From Lepisosteus oculatus (Eukaryota; Chordata; Actinopteri; Semionotiformes; Lepisosteidae): a stretch of DNA of 64,000 nucleotides. Both the position numbers and the translations under genes were made by a program. The stretch covers positions 72,415,722 to 72,479,721 of the forward strand of contig NC_090696.1 of the NCBI RefSeq assembly GCF_040954835.1. The letters are read 5' to 3'. The notes under the pieces were generated by a model. That model saw nothing but the letters and a program-made list of their open reading frames with translations. It did not search any database and was not told the DNA's origin. Of this stretch, positions 25,841 through 37,800 are shown in pieces; within the stretch, counting starts at the first letter, position 1; every line of letters begins with the position of its first letter.

Positions 25841-26460
25841 GAAGTATGCATTGAGTAGTTTATTGATCATTGCATGCTGCATGCATATCTAAGCACATTT
25901 CCATAATCACTGAAAGGAAAACAATAATTTTACACAAAATCTAGAAAGGAGAAACAAGACTGCGGACTGTTGATTTTAGCCAGCTGGAATCAGAGTTTGA
26001 GATGCTGCAGGAGTTTGTGAAGCCTCATGTCCTTCCTGTGGAACACAGAAGATTACAGTATATTGTTAGTATTCTATGCTTATTTTATAAAGTAAGTATG
26101 AACCTCAAGAGAGGTGTTATTTCTTTAAAAAAAGAGAAAGGAGAATAAGAAATGTTGTACTTACATCAGTCAAAACTCATTTTATGATCACATATAATGT
26201 ATAGATAATGAACTTTTAAAAATAAAACATACTTACCATATTAAGGGTTTATTGCATTTAACAGGTTTTTCAGGATCTGGATAATCTGGTTGAAGAATAA
26301 AGATGATAAACCACCAGTGCCAGTACTGCCTGCTTCAGCCTGTTGAATAATGAAGAAAGTACTGATAGTTATGATTCTTAATTATGAAATTCAATAGATG
26401 CATTTTGTTCAAAAGGTTTTTTTAAGACAAAAACATTTTGGTGTTGCACAATGATTTCTA
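25840..26460 (-). pseudogene. Truncated array copy C1 (last two exons only)
   Basis: An untranslated last exon (about 25840-26035, AATAAA at 25864-25859) and a complete last coding exon (26237-26339, stop TAA at 26241-26243, AEAGSTGTGG then NQIIQILKNLLNAINP) are present with good splice sites. Upstream, the intron is homologous to the other copies up to about 26460 and then jumps into the middle of the LTR. Exon 3, the signal exon and the promoter are missing. The coding exon itself is undamaged, so the truncation looks recent. Confidence 0.8.
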
Positions 26461-26468
26461 TATTTCTA

Positions 26469-26665
26469 TACAGTCTGGGGAATGTCCGAACACAGGTGGT
26501 CTGTCTCCATTACCATAGTAACAGTTTGCGTCAGACATGGCTGAAGTTTGTTATATAAATTGGAGTACCTATAGTCTTTGAACAATTCTGATTGTTCCCT
26601 GCACACAATAAAACGCACTTGTTCACCTTCATCTCGGTGTCCAGAACTTATTATGACACTTAACA
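26469..26665 (+). mobile_element. Solo LTR, copy 3 (3' half)
   Basis: The right half of the same LTR, ending in CTTAACA followed by GTGT (26666-26669). Its left side is joined to the intron of copy C1 by a deletion junction near 26465. The spacer beyond it continues as in the other units, with the 'gaacaacaacctgtcc' block near 27015. Confidence 0.6.
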
Positions 26666-26669
26666 GTGT

Positions 26670-27690
26670 CATGGGGTCTGTGTTTGGTGTAGAGAGAATT
26701 GATGTGATTAATAAGAAAATTAAAGGGGCAATTAAGCCATACTAATGTCTGTTTCTGGTCTGTGGGTAAATTGTAAGGAAACTGTTGCAAGTATAAAAGG
26801 ATCCTAGCACTTTTAAAATTGCTATTTGACATAGCCTACTACCACAAAAAAAAAGATAATCTTTTTATGGGGTCACCTACCCATGATATACTGTACACAC
26901 TTTAAAGAGGGATATGTATCCCCTTTAGTGGTATTTTCACACTCTTATGACGGTGAAGAAGCATGATTGAAATCTAAGCTTTTATTGGGGTAATTTATCT
27001 AGTGATCTAGGTGAACAACAACCTGTCCATAAGAATGGGACAGTCAGAACCACCCAACACCTTTATTGAAGGAGGATCCAGGGAGCTGTGGCAAGGTCAA
27101 GGATGGGCTGGAAGAAGGGATGAGGAAACAAAACACAAACAAGTCCACAAGAGGCGTGATAATTACAGAGCTTATCGGGTCTGATGTTCTTTTGAATATT
27201 TGTTTTAAACTCCATTTATTATGCAAGACTCAGTAATGTAATGCCTTTAATCGTGATTTTAGGGGATTTTAAAGGTATGTGTCTTTTGATTTTGTAATAT
27301 ACAGACACATTAAATGCACACAGCATGGCCGTCTTTTCAAGTGTCACCTGAAAGCTTTCAATGCTTCAACCTGGCACAATAAAGAAGGAATGATGACTGC
27401 ATTGCAGGTAGTGACAGAGGATAGATGTGCTCTAAATTCTTCAGACACACTTCAGACACGTTGTAAATCTATACCATATAAGTCAAATACCTGTAAGAAA
27501 ATATGTCTTCTATTGGATATGTGATATATTGTATGAGATATATTGTATGAAAACTCTATGTGGCTCTAATATGTATACCATAACATGCCCCAGTTAGTAG
27601 TTTCCCAGATTTCCATTATAATTTCTGCTACACCTGTAAACCCATTTGTTTTTACATTAAAAATAAATGATAAAGCAGCACACATTAACA
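26670..27690. repeat. Short spacer C1-C2
   Basis: The right-hand part of the tandem spacer only: the sequence after the LTR, the 'gaacaacaacctgtccataa' block, and an 81-codon plus-strand frame at 27279-27524 homologous to those at 19205, 25440 and 32758. A small direct repeat 'gatatattgtatga' is doubled near 27525-27550. Confidence 0.65.
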
Positions 27691-27692
27691 AG

Positions 27693-27888
27693 AGAAGTAT
27701 GCATTGAGTAGTTTATTGATCATTGCATGCTGCATGCACATGTAAGCACATTTCCATAATCACTGAAAGGAAAACAATAATTTTACACAAAATCTAGAAA
27801 GGAGAAACAAGACTGCGGACTGTTGAATTTAGCCAGCTGGAATCAGAGTTTGAGATGCTGCAGGAGTTTGTGAAGCCTCATGTCCTTC
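27693..27888 (-). terminator. Copy C2 untranslated last exon and poly(A) signal
   Basis: Acceptor TGTTCCACAG, exon starting GAAGGACATGAGG at 27888, AATAAA at 27717-27712. Almost identical to the last exons of copies B, C1 and D. Confidence 0.7.
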
Positions 27889-28093
27889 CTGTGGAACACA
27901 GAAGATTACAGTATATTGTTAGTATTCTATGCTTATTTTATAAAGTAAGTATGAACCTCAAGAGAGGTGTTATTTCCTTTAAAAAAGAGAAAGGAGAATA
28001 AGCCAATTTTGTACTTACATCAGTCAAAATTCATTTTATGATCACACATAGTGTATGGCTAATGAACATTTTAAATAAAACATACTTACCATA

Positions 28094-29039
28094 TTAAGGG
28101 TTCATTGCATTTAACATGTTTTTCAGGATCTGGATAATCTGGTTTAAGGATAAAGATGGTAAACCACCAGTGCCAGTACTGCTCGCTTCAGCCTGTTGAA
28201 TAATGAAGAAAGTACTGATAGTTATGATTCTTAATTATGAAATTCTATAGAAGCATTTTGTTCAAAAGGTTTTTTTAAGACAAAAACATTTTGGTGTTGC
28301 ACAATGATTTCTATATTACAAGAAAATATTTGACAAAATACATCTTGGAATGCTAATTATTATGGAAAAATAACAGAAAACATATAATTGAAATTAAGAT
28401 AATGAAAGTAAACATTTGAAACATGAGCCGCTGCACATTTCATTCATCTAGACTGTTATAATCACATATAGATAAAACATGGTGAGGTCACATGATTTGA
28501 TATGAACCAATTTCTATTTTATTTACCCATCAATTTCGTAAGAAGGCTTTTTTAAGCCAGATAATTAAAGGTACTGTACATACTGGCTTAAATATAGAGA
28601 TAGCTCTTGCTTCACGGTGATGGTCTTCTTCGATCTGTTAAAAGAATAACATATTTAAACAATTTTCATAATAAAAATGTTGCTCTGGCAATACATATAC
28701 TGTTAAAAAATTCAGCATTAGACTATTTGCTCTACAAGCTCTCTGTAATTTAAGGTATTGCACTTTTTTTGTGCAATTTGCAGTTTGTACAGTTTGAGAA
28801 AGTAATATAAAGAAAATAATGTTTTCTTCATAAACATAAATGATAGAAAAAAGCAAACAATAAGCATACATTTGAAATAATATACATACAGTATACATTA
28901 TACTAAGCTCTAGTTACTCTGTGAGGTTATTTATTTTGCTAGTTTCTGGAAATAATAGCATTTAATTTACGTAGTGAACACTTACTGGAAGAGCAATGCT
29001 CAGCCCAATGAGGAGCATCAGAAAGAGAGCCGTCTTCAT
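28094..29039 (-). CDS. Array copy C2: small secreted prepropeptide-like SCPP
   Basis: Exon 2 coding 28986-29039 (signal peptide identical to copy B); exon 3 28584-28634 (IEEDHHREARAISIFKP); exon 4 28090-28192 with TAA at 28094-28096, coding AEASSTGTGGLPSL and then NQIIQILKNMLNAMNP. 67 residues, all junctions phase 0. It differs from copy B mainly at A-I-S for A-S-S in exon 3, LPSL for LSSL, and the C-terminal NP. R-E-A-R is conserved. Read-through of intron 2 would hit TAA soon after the donor, unlike the other copies, so only the spliced form makes sense. Confidence 0.82.
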
Positions 29040-29256
29040 GATTCACTGGAGGCTAAGGAAGATAATAAGATCAAAGAATTAAGTATTAAATAGTTTACAC
29101 AGTTATACTCCATATAATAAGTGCATCTCTGATAATTAATTGATGGATTAATAGCATAGATTTGATCTTTGAGCTTTTAAATACTATTCTGCATTGTCTA
29201 ATACAGTACTCACAAACATTTGTCTATGTTAAAGAAAAGAATGTAAAGTTCAGTAC

Positions 29257-29375
29257 CTGTTAATTGCTGCACCTTAAAAATATTAAGTAGTATGCCCAAT
29301 GTATCAGCTTGGTGAAAATGCTCAATTCTGCAAGTCCTATTTAAATACATTTCAGACAATGAATGACCAATAAAA
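29257..29375 (-). promoter_or_regulatory. Copy C2 promoter and noncoding exon 1
   Basis: TATTTAAATA at 29347-29338 on the minus strand, upstream ATTGG at about 29367-29371, noncoding exon from about 29312 to 29257, donor ACAG/GTACTG. Nearly identical to copy B. Confidence 0.6.
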
Positions 29376-29399
29376 TTACTTGTCACAGGCCTTATTTCA

Positions 29400-32300
29400 A
29401 AACAGCCAACATTTCAAAATACATACTGTACATTGTTAACTAAGGGAGAGGCATATTTAATACTTTGGATTAATGTCACACCTACCTTAAGATGACCTGT
29501 AATGTTTTACAGTTTCAGGTGCACTTTACATCTTCAGACTTTGACATACAAGGTGAAAGAAATGTAATAATAGATAAATTATACTAGATAAATCTATAAG
29601 TCACTGACAGAATAACTGAATTAAGGAAAAAAGAGAAACAAATGATGTGGTCATTCAAGGAGGTTTTTGACATCACCTTGATTATTACCTTCTCAATGTA
29701 TAAAATTGCAAAGGTGGGGATAGGGTGGAGGAGGGGTGTCACAGATGAAATGTGAAATAAGAAATTCAATATCATGAGAAATTCATCCAGACAGGCCATT
29801 TTATGACCGTAGTCACTCGGTAATAACTGTGATTGAACGAGCTAAATTAAAAACTATAAGTATTTCATTTTACATTACACTTTAAAGAAATATTATATAT
29901 AGAAACATACAGAAACAACATTTGATTGAAATGACTTATGTTATGATTGCTTACAGAGGAAGTGAAAACAAACTAACCTAAGGAATGTCATTCATATCAC
30001 TACTTGTCCCTGTTTTTTTACGTTTATTTGATTTTAAATACAAAATGTTTTAAAGCCGCCTTGTATATATTTTTAACAATTAAGATCTAAAATAATCCGT
30101 TTTCAATTTTTATTAAAATACGATTAGTCTGAGAACCACACACAGTTCATTAAGGAGTTACTGAATCACCTCGTAGTTTTACAGAGTTTGCAGTCCTGCA
30201 TCAGAATATTTGAAAAAGTAAAAACAGGGAGACACGGTTTGGTTCACCATACTACAGCACTTGTTGTTGTATGCTACACTGTACCTTGCGTATTTTAAAT
30301 GGTTACAGTACATCTGTATAAATGTAATTGAGCAGAATTGTCCAAGATTAGGAGCTAATCATCCTGCTGAATTTATATCATAACTTTGTTACAATTCCAT
30401 CATGTGCGCAAATAATTTTTCTTTTGTTATAAATGAAAACGTCTGATATTTTGTAAACGCAAATGAATGACAACAGACACTGGTGAAGCTTTTTGGGTAG
30501 GCTTTGTAAAGAAATATATTTGGTAGGGGAAATAATTCAGTTAGATGAAGGCAGGTAAATTAAAATTAAGATTAAGACAAATATCTCATTGTTGATATAT
30601 ATTAGAATTACTGACTATTATGTATTATCACAAATCAATTTTGTTATATGGTTAAAAAATACTTAAAGTGTTTATAATGAGATGGTATGCTGTCATTTTG
30701 GTAAAAATACAATTCAATGTTTGTTCTCTTTGAGTGTACTTTTGAGCAATGTACTGTATGTGTCACAGAATGCCAACAGTTGAAGAAGGGACAGGTTTAT
30801 GGGCTGTGTTTAATTAAGTTTGCATTAAGGTGGCCAGGATTGCATCAATGTGTGTATATCTATCTGTCCTTCTCCTGTGTCTATTTGTTCCTCCAAAGTC
30901 TTCAGGCTTCAGTGTTCAAATACAAGTAGTGGGGCAGCACACAACAAGGATTGAAGAGTACACTATTTCCCTAGACATAACACAAAACACCACACCTTAG
31001 GTATTTGCACATAGAAGTGTGTGGGTTTTCTGAGCCAGTTTGGACCAGTGTGGGGCAAGAAAGGAATCAAAGAAGTGATAGGGAACAAGAACACCTGGAC
31101 ATCTGCACACTGACAATTCTTAAATGATGCAGGTTACCTCCTGATACTCAAATGAACACTCCTGTCTCCGATGGAGACTGTCAATAACCCCCTCTGAGGG
31201 GAATTGGCTAACTTATAGAGAAAAAAACCATCTGAGCTTGAACAGATGGGCTTTCTCTCCTCCTCTCCTGAGCCCTTAGACACAAGACAGACAGAACAAG
31301 GGAAGCTGCTTTTTGCGAGACCACGGGAGAGAGTTGACAGTTGATCTGCGGAGTAAAGGAGATATTAGTGATAGAATCGAGGTACTGTGCAGGATTGTTT
31401 TTTCCCAGGGTTGAAAGTTACAGAGGAAGAGGCCTAGGGAGCTGATATTGGGGCAACGGAAATGTTCAGCTGAGTGCAGCCTGTGAGAGGATTTTCATTA
31501 CAGCCTGTCCAGTGCAGAGACTGGGGAGACTGGACATTGTGGAAGACATTTTTTTGGTGGTCCTCGTTTCTGCTTCTGAATGGAGGCAAATTTGGAAAAA
31601 TGTTTTCTATCTGTTTGATTAGAAATATTTACGTTGTATAAAAAGGGGAGATTCCTGAGCCGTTTGTTTTCCTTCCCAAATGTGCTGTTGAACCTCCAAC
31701 AACCGACTGTGTCCCTTGGACATACTATTTGTGTTGAAGAAAGATAGGAGATGTGAAAAAATGGTTAACTGATTTCTTTCTGCACAAAGATTTCATTTGG
31801 TACAAAACATTCCATGCTTTAGCTCTTTTGAGTTATGGCAGGGACGGGAGTTAACTGATAAGAGATTCGAAGTGCGAGCTAGAGACTCCCTAACTATGGG
31901 AAGATGAGACCTGCCATTCAAAGTGTTCAAGGTCTGGAGAATGTACGAACACAGGTGGTCTGTTCCCATTACCATAGTAACAGTTTGCGTCAGACACGGC
32001 TGAAGTTTGTTATATAAATTGGAGTACCTATAATCTTTGAACAATTCTGATTGTTTCCTGCATGCAATAAAACACACTTGTTCAACTTCATCTCGGTGTT
32101 CAGAACTAATTATGACACTTAACAGTGTCTTGGGGTCTGTGTTTGGTGTAGAGAGAATTGATGTGATTAATAAGAAAATTAAAAGGGCAATTAAGCCATA
32201 CTAATGTCTGTTTCTGGTCTGTGGGTAAATTGGTGGTTCTGGAAAATGAAAGGAAGTTTTCATTTGCAAGTATAAAAGGATCCTAGTACTTTTAAAATTG

Positions 32301-33155
32301 CTATTTGACATCGTCTACTACCAAAACAAAAAAAGATAATCTTTTTATGGGGTCACCTATCCATGATATACACACTTTAAAGAGGGACATATATCCCCTT
32401 TAGTAGTATTTTCACACTCTTATGAAGGTGAAGAAGAAGCATGATTGAAATCTAAGCTTGTATTGGGGTAATTTATCTAGTGATCTAGGTGAACAACAAC
32501 CTGTCCATAAGAATGGGACAGTCAGAACCACCCCAACTCCTTTATTGAAGGAGGATCCAGGGAGCTGTGGCAAGGTCAAGGATGGGCTGGAAGAAGGGAT
32601 GAGGAAACAAAACACAAGCAAATCCACAAGAGGCGTGATAATTACAGAGCTTATCGGGTCTGATGTTCTTTTGAATATTTGTTTTAAACTCCATTTATTA
32701 TGCAAGGCTCAGTAATGTAATGCCTTTAATCGTGATTTTAGGGGATTTTAAAGGTATGTGCCTTTTGATTTTGTAATATACAGACACATTAAATACACAC
32801 AGCGTGGCCGTCTTTTTAAGTGTCACCTGAAAGCTGTCAATGCTTCAGCCTGGCACAATAAAGAAGGAATGAAGACTGCATTGCAGGTAGTGACAGAGGA
32901 TAGATGTGCTCTAAATTCTTCAGACGGACTTCAGACATGTGGTAAATCTATACCATTCAAGTCAAATACCTGTAAGAAAATATGTCTTCTATTGGATATG
33001 TGATATATTGTCTGAAAGCTCTATGTGGCTCTAATATGCATACCATAACATGCCCCAGTTAGTAGTTTCCCAGATTTCCATTATAATTTCTGCTACACTT
33101 GTAAACCCATTTGTTTTTACATTAAAAATAAATGATAAAGCAGCACACATTAACA
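29400..33155. repeat. Array spacer C2-D
   Basis: The same blocks as spacer B-C, but it lacks about 700 bases of the upstream flank: 29550 jumps from the 'ctttgacatac' stretch straight to 'aaggtgaaagaaatg'. The 'tgtcacagaatgcc' block is near 30760, 'aaccccctctgaggggaatt' near 31187, LTR copy 4 follows, the 'gaacaacaacctgtcc' block is near 32490, and an 81-codon plus-strand frame lies at 32758-33003. Confidence 0.7.
31735..32124 (+). mobile_element. Solo LTR, copy 4
   Basis: The same LTR at the same spacer position, GTGT on both sides (31731-31734 and 32125-32128), 390 bases. Its right end (TGACACTTAACA) matches copy 3 better than copies 1 and 2, which links the C1/C2 and D spacers. Confidence 0.65.
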
Positions 33156-33157
33156 AG

Positions 33158-33353
33158 AGAAGTATGCATTGAGTAGTTTATTGATCATTGCATGCTGCAT
33201 GCACATGTAAGCACATTTCCATAATCACTGAAAGGAAAATAATAATTTTACACAGAATCTAGAAAGGAGAAACAAGACTGCGGACTGTTGAATTTAGCCA
33301 GCTGGAATCAGAGTTTGAGATGCTGCAGGAGTTTGTGAAGCCTCATGTCCTTC
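33158..33353 (-). terminator. Copy D untranslated last exon and poly(A) signal
   Basis: Acceptor TGTTCCACAG, exon 5' end at 33353, AATAAA at 33182-33177. Same structure as copies B and C2. Confidence 0.7.
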
Positions 33354-33558
33354 CTGTGGAACACAGAAGATTACAGTATATTGTTAGTATTCTATGCTTA
33401 TTTTATAAAGTAAGTATGAACCTCAAGAGAGGTGTTATTTCCTTAAAAAAAGAGAAAGGAGAATAAGCCAATTTTGTACTTACATCAGTCAAAATTCATT
33501 TTATGATCACACATAGTGTATGGCTAATGAACATTTTAAATAAAACATACTTACCATA

Positions 33559-34505
33559 TTAAGGGTTCATTGCATTTAACAGGTTTTTCAGGATCTGGAT
33601 AATCTGGTTTAAGGATAAAGATGATAAACCACCAGTGCCAGTACTTCTTGCTTCAGCCTGTTGAATAATGAAGAAAGTACTGATAGTTATGGTTCTTAAT
33701 TATGAAATTCAATAGAAGCATTTTGTTCAAAAGGTTTTTTTAAGACAAAAACATTTTGGTGTTGCACAATGATTTCTATATTACAAGAAAATATTTGACA
33801 AAATACATCTTGGAATGCTAGTTATTATGGAAAAATAACAGAAAACATATAATTGAAATTAAGATAATGAAAGGAAACATTTGAAACACAAGCCGCTGTA
33901 CATTTCATTAATCTAGACTGTTCTAATCACATATAGATAAAACACGGTGAGGTCACGTGATTTGATATGAACCAATTTCTATTTTATTTACCCATCAATT
34001 TCGTAAGAAGGCTTTTTTAAGCCAGATAATTAAAGGTACTGTACATACTGGCTTAAATATAGAGATAGCTCTTGCTTCACGGTGATGGTCTTCTTCGATC
34101 TGTTAAAAGAATAATACATTCAAACAATGTTTCATAATAAAAATGTTGCTCTGGCAATACATTTACTGTTCAGTAAAAAGTTTCAGCATTAGACAATTTG
34201 GTCTACAAGCTCTCTGTAATTTAAGGTATTTCACATTTTTTCAGCTTGTGCAGTATGAGAAAGTAATATAAAGAAAATAATGTTTTCTTCATAAACATAA
34301 ATGATAGAAAAAGCAAACAACAAACATATATTTGAAATAATATACAGTATAATACAGTATACAGTATACTCATCTCTAGTATCTCTGTGAGGTTATTTAT
34401 TTTGCTAGTCTCTGGAAGTAATAGCATTTCATTTACGTAGTGAACACTTACTGGAAGAGCAATGCTCAGCCCAATGAGGAGCATCAGAAAGAGAGCCGTC
34501 TTCAT
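33559..34505 (-). CDS. Array copy D: small secreted prepropeptide-like SCPP
   Basis: Exon 2 coding 34452-34505 (invariant signal peptide); exon 3 34049-34099 (IEEDHHREARAISIFKP, same as C2); exon 4 33555-33657 with TAA at 33559-33561 (AEARSTGTGG, then NQIIQILKNLLNAMNP). 67 residues. R-E-A-R is intact. An extra Arg (AEAR) follows the linker start. The donor of the noncoding first exon reads ACAC/GTACTG instead of ACAG/GTACTG, a change at the last exon base that might weaken splicing. Otherwise the copy looks intact. Confidence 0.8.
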
Positions 34506-34722
34506 GATTCACTGGAGGCTAAGGAAGATAATAAAAACAAAGAATTAAGTATCAAACAGTTTACACAGTTATACTCCATATAATAAGTGGATCTCTGACA
34601 ATGAATTGATGGATTAATAGCATAGATTTGATCTTTGAGCTTTTAAATACTATTCTGCATTGTCTAATACAGTACTCACAAACATTTGTCTATGTTAAAG
34701 AAAAGAATGTAAAGTTCAGTAC

Positions 34723-34850
34723 GTGTTAATTGCTGCACCTTAAAAATAATGAAGTAGTACAGTATGCCCAATGTATCAGCTTGGTGAAAATGCTCCATTC
34801 TGCAAGTCCTATTTAAATACATTTCAGACAATGAATGACCAATGAAATTA
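34723..34850 (-). promoter_or_regulatory. Copy D promoter and noncoding exon 1
   Basis: TATTTAAATA at 34819-34810, upstream inverted CCAAT near 34839-34843, noncoding exon about 34785-34723. The last exon base is C where other copies have G. Confidence 0.6.
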
Positions 34851-34869
34851 CTTGTCACAGATCTTATTT

Positions 34870-37800
34870 CAAAACAGCCAACATTTCAAAATACATACAG
34901 TGTTAGCTAAGGGAGAGGCATATTTAATACTTTGGATTAATGTCTCACCTACCTGAAGATGACCTGTAATGTTTTACAGTTTCAGGTGCACTTTACATCT
35001 TCAGACTTTGACATAGACTGTCAGTCAGCTATTTGAGAAACATGTCATATCATATCTTAATTTCAACACAAAAGTCTTATCTTAATTAATCATATTAATC
35101 AGTATTACATGTTAATGCAAAAGTACTGTCCATACCGTACATCACCCATCTACAGCTTGGAAAGAGGAATACATTTTCTTGTCTTAATAAGCAAAAGCCT
35201 AATAAAAGCTGAATTTTCACACAATGTCAATCCAATGAAAGGTAGATTTTGGGTTGGATATTTCATTTACCATTGTAAAGGGACAAATAACTTTCTTGTG
35301 TAGTTTTGCTTCTGAAAAAACTTTCAAAGCTATTGCTTCTGGGTACCATATTTTTAATGTATTTCAGTTAATGAAATAAACTTTGAATTTGTTACTTTGT
35401 GTCTCACGGCTACATATGTAATACAGTGCTTCATATAGGCTGTTTTTGAATCACCATAGTGACAAAATAGTGTGCCTTGCAAAAGTTTTTGTGTTTCTAT
35501 CTTACTCCAAAAGGTGCAAGAAATGTAATCCTAGATCTATAATTCACTGTCAGAATAACCAAATTAAGGAAAAAAAGGAAAACAAATGATGTGGTCATTC
35601 AAGGAGGTTTTTGACATCACCTTGATTATTACCTTCTCAATGTATAAAATTGCAAAGGTGGGGATAGGGCGGAGGAGGGGTGCCACAGATGAAATGTGAA
35701 AAAGAAATTCAATATCATGAGAAATTCATCCAGACAGGCCATTCTATGACCGTAGTCACTCGGTAATCACTGTGATTGAACGAGCTAAATTAAAAACTAT
35801 AAGTATTTCATTTTATATTACACTTCAAAGAAATATTATATGATATATAGAAACATATACAAACAACAATTGATTGAAATGACTGATGTTATGATTGCTT
35901 ACACAGGAAGTGAAAACAAACTAACCTAAAGTATGTCATTCAAATCACTACTACCCCCATTTTTTAAGGTTTATTTGCTTTTAAATACAAAATGTTTTAA
36001 AGCTGCCTTGTATATATTTTTAACAATTAAGATCTAAAATAATCAGTTTTCAATTTTTATTAAAATACGATTTGTCTGAGAACCACATACAGTTCATTAA
36101 GGAGTTACTGAATCACCTCGTAGTTTTACAGAGTTTGCAGTCCTGCATCAGAGTATTTGAAAAAATAAAAACAGGGAGATACGGTTTGGTTCACCATGCT
36201 ACAGCACTTGTTGTTGTATGCTACATTGCACCTTGTGCATTTTAAATGGTTACAGTACATCTGTATGAATGTAGTTGAGCAGAATTGTCCAAGATTAGGA
36301 GCTAATCATCCTGCTGAATTTATATCATTACTTTGTTGTAGTTCCATCATGTACGCAAATGTGTTTAATTTTGTTATAAATTAAAAAGTCTGATATTTTG
36401 TAAACTTATATGATTGACAACACTGGTGAAGCTTTTTGGGTAGGCTTTGTTAAGAAATATATTTGGTAGGGGAAATAATTCAGTTAGGTAAAGGCAGGTA
36501 AATTAAAATTAAGATTAAGACAAATATCTCATAGTTGATATATATTGGAATTACTGACTTTTATTTAATATCACAAATTATTTTTGTTATATGGTTAAAA
36601 ATTTACTTGAAGAGGCCATAATGCTGACATGGTATGCTGTGATTTTGGTAAAAATGGAATTACAGTGTTTATTCTCTAGGAGTGTATTTTTGAGCAATGT
36701 ATGTGTCACAGAATGCCAACAGTTGAAGAAGGGACAGGCTTATGGGCTGTTTAAGTAAGTTTGCACTTGGTGGCCAGGATTGTATCAATGTACATTTGTC
36801 TGTCCTTTTTCTATGTCTGTTAGTTTTCAACTTCAGTGTTTAAATGCAGATCGTTGGGTGGCAAGCAGCAAGCATTGAAGAGCACACTATTTGCCCAGAC
36901 ATAACGCATTTACCACACCTTAGGTATTGCCACATATATGTGTGTTTGCTGAGCCAGCTTGGACCAGCATGGGGCTGGAAAGAAGTCAATTATAACAATT
37001 CTAAAATGACCCAGGCTTCCTCCTGATACTCACTGCCTGGCCAGTGTAGAGTGTACTTTTGAACAATGTACTGTATGTGTCACAGATTGCCAACAGATGA
37101 AGAAGGGTCAGGCTTATGGGCTGTGTTTAATTAAGTTTGCACTTGGTGGGCTGGATTGCGTCAATGTGTGTATACCTGTCTGTCCTTCTCCTGTGTCTAT
37201 TTGTTCCTCCAAAGTCTTCAGCTTCTGTGTTTAAATGCAGATAGTGGGGCAGGACACAACAAGGACTGAAGAGCACACTATTTGCCCAGACATAACACAA
37301 ACACCACACCTTAGGTATTGGCACATGGAAGCATCTGACCGTAAGGCACTGCAACGGGTGGTCAAAACTGCCAACACATCGGCAGTGCCTTACCATCCAT
37401 CCAGGAAATCTACAACACCAAGAGTCTGAAAATAGCCACCAAATTTATGTCTGACCCCACTCACCCCAGTCATAACTTGTTTGTCCCCCTACCATCTGGT
37501 AGAAGGTTCCGTACACTCCAGTCGCACACAACAAGACTCCAAAATAGCTTCTTCCCCAGAGCCCTCAAGCTGGTGACGCTCCCATTCCCTCCCATCATAC
37601 TATGATCTCTCCTCAATTCTTCCTGTACCCACATTGACTGTACTCCTACACCACTACATACACGACAACTGAATGTAAGCCGAACTTGTACTTAAAACTG
37701 TACTAGTTGTACTATTTATTAATCACGTATTAATTTTGCACTGTTTTTGTCTTGTTTGTTTACTTTTCTCTGCGTATTTGCATGGTTTTTGACAATTTTG

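Noticed and set aside
18859-32705. Repeated minus-strand frames starting MHNKWSLKQIFKRTSD
   Set aside because: Part of the duplicated spacer, open on both strands, of variable length and broken in the right spacers. No signal or domain.
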